Below are positions 16,009 to 22,300 of a stretch of DNA of 24,225 nt, one piece after another. The stretch spans positions 713 to 24,937 of the forward strand of contig DCHJ01000082.1 of the NCBI GenBank assembly GCA_002314805.1, given 5' to 3'. The DNA comes from Lachnospiraceae bacterium UBA1755. GTDB lineage: Bacteria; Bacillota; Clostridia; Lachnospirales; Lachnospiraceae. Positions within the stretch are counted from its first letter, which is position 1, and every line of letters begins with the position of its first letter. The notes beneath the pieces are model-generated. The model was not told the origin of the DNA. It searched no databases and saw only the letters and a list, made by a program, of their open reading frames with translations. The translations under genes were made by a program, and so were the position numbers.

Positions 16009-16128
16009 TTGTGCGTCATAGCTAAGCTCTGACAGATTATTACGTCGGTACGGTCATCTGTGAAAAAGACAGGATACAGACCCGCATCGCAACAGCCGGC
16101 AGTATGGCTGCGGACAGGGAAAAAGAGG

Positions 16129-16160
16129 TTGACAGGCACCGGCAATCATGCTAGTATAAT
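16129..16160 (+). promoter_or_regulatory. promoter of the ABC importer operon
   Basis: A perfect TTGACA (16129-16134) is followed by TGCTAGTATAAT (16149-16160). TAGTAT at 16152-16157 has 17-bp spacing and an upstream TGn extension; the overlapping TATAAT at 16155-16160 would be 20 bp away. Transcription would start around 16164-16167, leaving a leader of about 150 nt in which I recognise no riboswitch. Confidence 0.7.
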
Positions 16161-16162
16161 AT

Positions 16163-16184
16163 TCGTGTTAGCACTTTAGCACGA
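16163..16184. promoter_or_regulatory. inverted repeat at the importer transcription start
   Basis: TCGTGTTA (16163-16170) and TAGCACGA (16177-16184, read with one T-G pair) form an inverted repeat with a 6-bp spacer directly behind the -10 box. The position suits a repressor site, or a short 5' hairpin in the transcript. It contains TTAGCACTT, which is like half a CIRCE, but the second half is missing. Confidence 0.45.
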
Positions 16185-16315
16185 TAAAGCGATAAAACGC
16201 AGGCGATCTGTCCGGGTCAATGTGCGCAGAAGGGAGCCCTGGGGAGAAGGGGACGCACGAGACGTACGGCAGGACACGATCGTAATAAAAAACAGAAACA
16301 AAGAGGAAAAGTATT

Positions 16316-17242
16316 ATGAAAAAGATTTTAGCAGTAGTTTTGGCAGCAGTAATGGTTATCTCACTTGCAGCATGCGGCGCAGCGTCCAAGGCAGAGCCGG
16401 AGAAGAAGGAAGCCGCAGCAGCAGAGGCTCCTGAGAAGAAGGAAGCAGCAGAGGAGACAGCAGCACCTGAAGAGAAGGCAGCACCTGAAGAGAAGGCAGA
16501 GGAGACAGCCGTAGCAGCAGAGGATGACACAGCAGAAGCAAGGACCTTCATCATGGGAATCGATCCGGAGTATCCTCCGTTCTCATATCTCGGTGATGAC
16601 GGCGAATACACAGGCTTTGACGTAGAAGTGTGCAAGGCAGCCTGCGACAAGCTCGGCTGGGATTTCGAAGTATTCGGAGTAAACTGGGATGAGAAGCTTG
16701 TGCAGCTTGATTCCAACGAGTGTGACTGCGTATGGTCAGGCATGACGATCCTTGATTCAATGAAGGAGTCAGGATATGTTATCTCAGCGCCGTACTATGA
16801 CAATACACAGGTACTCCTTGTAAAGACAGACAGCGGCATCGCATCATCAGCAGACTGCGCAGGCAAGAGCGTAGCAGTACAGCTCGGCACATCAGGTGAG
16901 GCACTCCTCAACGGAGACCTTGCAGACCTTGCAGCTACATTCGGCGAGCTCGTGACCTGCGACAGCTTCCTTAAGTGCTTCACAGAGCTCGACGGCGGAG
17001 CAGTAGACGCAGTATTCGTTGACCTTCCTGTTGCAAAGGCATACGCAGAGGGCAAGGACGGCTACACTATCATCGACGAAGGTCTCGGAGCTGAGCAGTA
17101 CGGTATCGCATTCCGTTCAGGCGATCAGGCACTCTGTGACGCGATCGACGGAGCAGTGCAGGAGCTCGTAAAGGACGGCACATACGCTCAGATCGCAGAC
17201 AAGTATCCCGACATCAAGAACAATCTGCTCTTCTTACAGTAA
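16316..17242 (+). CDS. lipoprotein substrate-binding protein of an amino-acid type ABC importer
   Basis: A 308-residue family 3 solute-binding lipoprotein that should capture a small polar solute outside the cell and deliver it to the permease encoded next. The signal peptide ends in the lipobox LAAC, with the lipidated Cys20. Residues about 24-76 are a low-complexity A/E/K linker with APEEKA repeats. The binding domain runs from FIMGIDPEYPPFSY to the end, including GYTGFD-like EYTGFDVEVC, a GTSGEALL loop and DAVFVDLPVA. Two oddities are seen: Met149 stands where most amino-acid binders have the carboxylate-binding Arg (GMTILDSMKES), and the mature domain has eight cysteines besides Cys20. 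The ligand is therefore open. GAGGAAAA provides the ribosome site. Confidence 0.92.
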   Translation: MKKILAVVLAAVMVISLAACGAASKAEPEKKEAAAAEAPEKKEAAEETAAPEEKAAPEEKAEETAVAAEDDTAEARTFIMGIDPEYPPFSYLGDDGEYTGFDVEVCKAACDKLGWDFEVFGVNWDEKLVQLDSNECDCVWSGMTILDSMKESGYVISAPYYDNTQVLLVKTDSGIASSADCAGKSVAVQLGTSGEALLNGDLADLAATFGELVTCDSFLKCFTELDGGAVDAVFVDLPVAKAYAEGKDGYTIIDEGLGAEQYGIAFRSGDQALCDAIDGAVQELVKDGTYAQIADKYPDIKNNLLFLQ

Positions 17243-17306
17243 AGAGGAATTGCGGGTGCGCAGGGCCGCAGCGTGGCTTTGCAGAAAATAAACAGAATCA
17301 ATACCG

Positions 17307-17334
17307 TTCCCGGGGGATATCTGTCCCTCGGGAA
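17307..17334 (+). promoter_or_regulatory. intercistronic hairpins between binding protein and permease genes
   Basis: TTCCCGGGGGA (17307-17317) pairs with TCCCTCGGGAA (17324-17334) around a 6-nt loop, with one G-T pair. A second stem, GCTGACC (17378-17384) with GGTCAGC (17390-17396), lies downstream. Neither has a U-run. Such hairpins often protect the abundant binding-protein mRNA or allow partial termination before the permease gene; that role is inferred here. Confidence 0.6.
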
Positions 17335-17463
17335 TTTGGTCGCTTAAAGGGAAGCCGGAAAACTTCGGGTGATCGCCGCTGACCGGGATGGTCAGCACTG
17401 AAAATTGATTTCAGGATCGCAGGAAAGCCGGGACACAGCCCGCAGGCAGAAAGAGAGAAATTT

Positions 17464-18111
17464 ATGACACTAGGCACAATGATACTCAAGATGGGCGAAG
17501 GAATGGGGAAGACATGCGCGATCTTCTTCCTGACACTCCTTTTCTCGCTCCCGCTGGGAATGCTGGTAGCATTTCTCAGGATGAGCAAAAACAAAGTGAT
17601 CTCAGCAATAACCAGATTCATCATTTCCGTGCTGCGAGGCACACCGCTCATGCTCCAGCTGCTTGCAGTAACCTACGGACCATACTACATCTTCGGAGCA
17701 ACCGTATCAAGAAACAAGCTCATCCCGGTAGTAATCGCATTCTCGATCAATTATGCGGCATACTTTGCTGAGATCTACAGAGGCGGCATAGAATCCATGA
17801 GCCCGGGACAGTATGAGGCGGCAAAAATACTGGGCTATTCCAAAGGGCAGACCTTCCTGCGCATCATACTCCCCCAGGTATTCAAGAGGATACTCCCGAG
17901 TATTACCAACGAGGTAGTTACTCTGGTCAAGGATACATCCATCGCATTTACCGTTTCCTATCAGGAGATGTTTACCATCGGCAAGCAGATCGCCAACTCG
18001 CAGACCAGCTTCGTACCGTTTATAGTAGCCGGTGTATTCTACTTTGCATTCAATGCTATTGTGGACTTCATCATGGGACGTGTCGAGAAGAAACTCGATT
18101 ATTACAAATAA
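17464..18111 (+). CDS. amino-acid type ABC importer permease (HisM/GlnP family)
   Basis: A 215-residue integral membrane protein forming the transport channel, probably as a homodimer, since only one permease gene is present. About five membrane helices are visible, starting with AIFFLTLLFSLPLGMLVAF. RGTPLMLQL and the coupling EAA loop (YEAAKILGYSKGQTFLRI, from residue 117), followed by ILPQ, are characteristic of the polar amino-acid uptake family. The start is the ATG at 17464 with a modest GAGAG site. The ATPase gene begins 12 bp after the stop. Confidence 0.94.
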   Translation: MTLGTMILKMGEGMGKTCAIFFLTLLFSLPLGMLVAFLRMSKNKVISAITRFIISVLRGTPLMLQLLAVTYGPYYIFGATVSRNKLIPVVIAFSINYAAYFAEIYRGGIESMSPGQYEAAKILGYSKGQTFLRIILPQVFKRILPSITNEVVTLVKDTSIAFTVSYQEMFTIGKQIANSQTSFVPFIVAGVFYFAFNAIVDFIMGRVEKKLDYYK

Positions 18112-18123
18112 GGAGGACGGAAT

Positions 18124-18816
18124 ATGAAGATGTTGGAAATGAAGAATATCAGGAAGTCCTTCGGTGAGCATGAGGTACTTAAAGACATCTCAGTGAGTGT
18201 GGGGTCAGGAGAGATCGTCAGCATCATAGGACCCTCCGGTTCCGGCAAGACGACTCTCCTGCGCATAGCAACCGCTCTGGAAACTCTGGACAGCGGTACC
18301 GTGCAGTATGCGCCGGATGCCCATTTCGGGCTTGTGTTCCAGCAGTTCAATCTCTTCCCGCATATGAGCTGCCTGCAGAATGTCACAGATGCACCGATAC
18401 ATGTGTTAAAGAAGACAAAGGAAGAAGCCGAAGAGCAGGCCATGAAGCTATTAAAGCGCATGGGGCTTGAAGGAAAGGAAAAGCTATATCCGTACCAGCT
18501 TTCGGGAGGACAGCAGCAGAGAGTTGCCATAGCAAGAGCTCTTGCCACCGACCCGGATATCCTCTTTTTTGACGAACCGACTTCGGCACTTGACCCGGAA
18601 CTTACCGCAGAGGTGCTGAAGGTGATCAAATCACTTGCAGATCTGCACATTGCAATGGTCATCGTAACTCACGAGATGGCATTTGCCAGAGATATCTCAG
18701 ACAGGGTCATCTTCATGGATCAGGGAATGATCGCTCTGGAGGGTACACCTGACCAGGTATTTGACTCCGACAGCGAGAGAGCAGTAGCCTTCCTGGGGAG
18801 ATATAATAATATCTGA
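18124..18816 (+). CDS. amino-acid type ABC importer ATPase (GlnQ/HisP family)
   Basis: A 230-residue cytoplasmic ATPase that powers the importer. Walker A GPSGSGKT is at residues 36-43, the Q-loop FQQFNLFPHMS follows, the signature LSGGQQQR begins at 126, and Walker B ILFFDEP has Asp150 and the catalytic Glu151. The D-loop ALDPEL and switch VTHEMAFARD are present, so it should be active. The strong GGAGG site lies just before the ATG at 18124. It is about ten residues shorter than typical GlnQ proteins, mainly in the stretch before the Q-loop (TVQYAPDAHFG), which lacks the usual longer turn. Confidence 0.95.
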   Translation: MKMLEMKNIRKSFGEHEVLKDISVSVGSGEIVSIIGPSGSGKTTLLRIATALETLDSGTVQYAPDAHFGLVFQQFNLFPHMSCLQNVTDAPIHVLKKTKEEAEEQAMKLLKRMGLEGKEKLYPYQLSGGQQQRVAIARALATDPDILFFDEPTSALDPELTAEVLKVIKSLADLHIAMVIVTHEMAFARDISDRVIFMDQGMIALEGTPDQVFDSDSERAVAFLGRYNNI

Positions 18817-19028
18817 GTACACGGGAACGGTCGCAAGGCAGGGCATAAGGTCTGTGAGGAAGGCAAAGACAGACGGTAAGTCAGAGGTGAAGTCAGACAG
18901 GCGGTCAGGCGGTAGGGAGAGATAAGGATCGGGGAAGCCTGTTGGGCAAGAATGATCCGGAATGAAGATTGGCATTGCCTGAAAGTTTGCCAATTTACGA
19001 GAAAAACATCATTTACAGTGAAGAATAC
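18817..19028. other. non-coding stretch after the importer operon
   Basis: No credible gene is present. The first part holds short purine-rich direct repeats built from GTCAGA and GGCGGT (about 18865-18920). The stretch leads into the terminator at 19029. I see no further signal. Confidence 0.4.
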
Positions 19029-19069
19029 AAAAAGCAGTTGAACATCCGGCGGAGGTCAGCTGCTTTTTT
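19029..19069 (+). terminator. intrinsic terminator of the ABC importer operon
   Basis: AAAAAGCAGTTGA (19029-19041) pairs with TCAGCTGCTTTTT (19056-19068), with one G-T pair, around a 14-nt loop, and continues in a run of T. The A-rich 5' arm would also let it work on the opposite strand. It lies about 215 bp after the ATPase stop. Confidence 0.85.
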
Positions 19070-19181
19070 CGTCTGCAAAATTTTTTTGATTACTACCCTT
19101 TAGCATAAAAACAAACAAAAAAAGGCAATGCTACTGACAAAAGACTGTGCAATATTTCGCATAATGGGATGATAATCTCCC

Positions 19182-19217
19182 GAATTGTCACAAAAAGGCT
19201 TGTTTTTGTCACAATTC
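19182..19217. promoter_or_regulatory. 15-bp inverted repeat upstream of the giant surface gene
   Basis: GAATTGTCACAAAAA (19182-19196) and TTTTTGTCACAATTC (19203-19217) are inverted copies with one mismatch, separated by GGCTTG. The right arm overlaps a likely -35 (TTGTCA), so it may be an operator. Confidence 0.65.
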
Positions 19218-19235
19218 CAAATCTGTTTTTATGAT
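19206..19235 (+). promoter_or_regulatory. possible promoter of the giant surface gene
   Basis: TTGTCA (19206-19211) and TATGAT (19230-19235) lie 18 bp apart, each one base from consensus. The -10 sits in the small palindrome TTTTATG/CATAAAA (19227-19244). A second, weaker candidate is TTGAGG (19245-19250) with TATTTT (19268-19273), 17 bp apart. The leader would be about 120 nt and AT-rich. Confidence 0.45.
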
Positions 19236-19288
19236 AGCATAAAATTGAGGTGGTTTCCGACCATTAATATTTTAAGTATTAACTCATC

Positions 19289-19316
19289 AATATTGTATTG
19301 ATATAAGTACAATATT
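19289..19316. promoter_or_regulatory. perfect 9-bp inverted repeat in the leader
   Basis: AATATTGTA (19289-19297) and TACAATATT (19308-19316) are perfectly inverted with a 10-bp spacer. The spacing, close to one helical turn, suits a dimeric regulator. No known operator was recognised. Confidence 0.6.
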
Positions 19317-19360
19317 TTCACTTTTTTGACTTAAGATTTTATCTTCTGAGAGGTGGCAAA

Positions 19361-22300
19361 ATGACTGGAAGAAATATAAAAGCATTTCTTGCAAAAATAC
19401 TTGTAATAACTATGCTGGTGAATACAGTTGGTTCACCTGTGTTTGCGGCGACCGGAGATATGGATAAGGCAAGCCTAACGCCAGCATACGACACATATGA
19501 CAGCTGTGATGCAGGGTATGATACGGAAACTGCTGACGGTATTGACCAAATCACAGATACACCGGAATTGGGAAGTGAAACTGAGTCAGGTGAAGAAAAT
19601 GATGCGGAAGGAGAGATCTCGGGAACTGGAACGGCTTCCGGTCAGGAGGGTATAGGCGAGGAGCCGGAAACCGACAGCTCTTCGGATGGCGTTGAAGAAC
19701 AGGACGGTTACATTGAGGAAAGTACTATCTCGGAGACAGAAATACTTTATACTGCCTGCGGAGGCTATGGTATCACACTGGAAGCAGACCCGGGTACATT
19801 TGACGCAGATGCACAGCCGGAGCTTCACGCAGTATGCATAAACGACGAGGATACACTCAATAAGATCAGGGCATCGATAGCTGACGACGGGACAGGTGTC
19901 GGCAGAGTAGCAGCATTTGATATTACGATACATGATAAGGACGGAAATGAGATCCAGCCCCAAAAAGAAGTCAGACTTAGTTTTAAGGAACTGACAGGTA
20001 CCGACAGTGAGGCTGATTACACAGGGGATGTTGCCAGTCCTTCTGATGCATCAGCAGATACAGTCGACGAGACCCGGATGGATTCAGCAGAGGACAGCCT
20101 GGATACTGAGCTTGACGGTTTGGTTGAGCTGGATATCGATATTGCGGAAGATACTGCAGTAAAGTATGCAGAGCAGGAGGACACAGAGCAGGAGGATACA
20201 GAGCCGGAAAACATAGTTGAGGTCTTCCATTTTAAGGATGCAGACGCAGCACCGGAATATTTAGGAATAGGAGTGCAGGGAGAGGAGCTTGAAGTCGGCG
20301 CCGAGCATTTCAGTATCTACGTGCTCGCCGCGCTGAATGCTGATGAGTATACAGTGACCTTCGTGACGTATGATGGCGATGAAAACTGTCCTGAGCCTCA
20401 GAGTATTCTGGCAGGAGGTCATGTCACGGACCCGGGTTATACATCACAGCGCGCAGGATATGTGTTTGCCGGCTGGTATGAGGATCAGGCTTTCACAGAC
20501 AAGTGGACTTTTGAAACCGACACTATAAGCGGTGACACAACACTTTACGCAAGGTTTGCTCAGGCAAAAATGAAGCCGGGATATACCTGGGCTGATAAGA
20601 CCGGAAATGGACAAAGTATTTTTTCGGGTGATTATGCATACGCAGCGACAATAAAGAAAATAATATTTACGGAAGCTGTTCCCGCTTCCTATAGCTTCAG
20701 ATGGGATGCCAGCGCTGACAATATCGGTTCTGTCATGTGCTATGTCGATACTGCAGGGACAGCTTTGTATATTCATGCTGCTGCAGAGAAGATCTTTGCC
20801 AATGAAGACAGCAGCAATATGTTTACCGGAAAGGTAGACGGGTTCAGGTCTTTGTTTAGCTCTGTAGAGTCAATTGAGGGTATGGAGCTGCTTGATACCT
20901 CGAATACAACGAATATGAGCGGTATGTTCTCATACCTTACTGCTTATGGTGAGGAGATCGTTGTTCCGTTCAATACGGAAAAGGTTACGAACATGAGCAG
21001 TATGTTTGAGGGCTTCGGAAGCAAGATTTCAAAAAAGATCGATGTTACTGCGTTCTATACTCCGGCGCTGGAAAACATGGAAAACATGTTCAAGGTTTAT
21101 ACTGATGTTCAGTCAGGCTTTGAAATATGGCTGGAGGAGCCTAATGAAGAATCCTATTCAACGAGCGATGACGACAGCTTTAAGTATAATACGAGGTTTA
21201 TTACTGATAACGTAACTACATTTTACGGTGTTTTTAGTATCGGTCCGCTAAGTACTATTTATTCATATAACTTTGACCTGAATAATCCGATCATATCTGA
21301 AAACCAGCAGCAGGCCTACGGTCTCGTAGGTGTGAAAGGAGAGAAAGGCTCTAATGCGGGCTATGATGACCCACTCAAGATGCAGGATTCTAAGAACCTG
21401 CGCCTTGATACAGATGAATATAAGGGTGGTTTTACACAGCCCAGCTATTTTGTTACTTTTGATCCTAATCCACCGAAAAACTGGGATGCTTACCTGGCTC
21501 CCGGTACTGTCAGCCCACGGCGGGTGCATTACAGTGAATGCGTGCCAGAACCGGACAATGCAACGAGTGTAGGTCATGTTTTCAGCGGATGGTTCACGGA
21601 TAAGGAATGTACGCAGAGGTATGACTTTACGGAAAAGGTGTACTCTGATATCACATTGTATGCCGGGTGGGATATTACACTGTATACAGTCCACTTTGAG
21701 GCAAATAAGGGCCGGCTGAGGGAGACAGGTGCAACTCCTGCGGATCAGCTTGTTGCGAGCGGAGGGAAGGCTAAAGATCCCGGAGAGATGGAGGGACCGC
21801 CCCCCGGTGCTACACATAACACTTTCATAGGGTGGTTTACTGATAATAACTACGAGACACTTTATGATTTTGATACTCCCGTGACACAGGATATCACCCT
21901 GTATGCAGGATATGGGGATATATTTACGGCGAAGTATGTACCCGGACAACATGGAAATAACTACGATAAAAAGGATGAAGACGGAAACTTTGTTGAGAAA
22001 GTGCCGATACTCTATACCAAAGTGGATAATGTGGATAATTATACGTATCTCGACAGGATAACGGGTAAGTATAGCAGATCCAATTATAGAATCCTATATC
22101 CGGGGACCGGCGGACTCAATAATAACCAGATAGATTTCAGGGGCGATGCGGGATATGCATTTAGCTACTGGGATTTGGGTGGTGTACAATTTGATAAAGA
22201 CAACCTTGATCTTTTTCTTAATAGTCAGCACTATCGGTACTATCAGGAGAATGGGTTCGTGTTTACGGCGCATTGGGAGGAAAGAACCTGTACTGTGACA

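Noticed and set aside
16168..16190. A second CIRCE element upstream of the ABC importer (TTAGCACTT)
   Set aside because: Only one arm resembles CIRCE; the required GAGTGCTAA arm at 9-bp spacing is missing.
16168..16743. A 191-residue minus-strand frame rich in Ser and Ala opposite the binding-protein gene
   Set aside because: Its composition mirrors the A/E/K-rich linker of the real gene; no start signal or family resemblance was seen.
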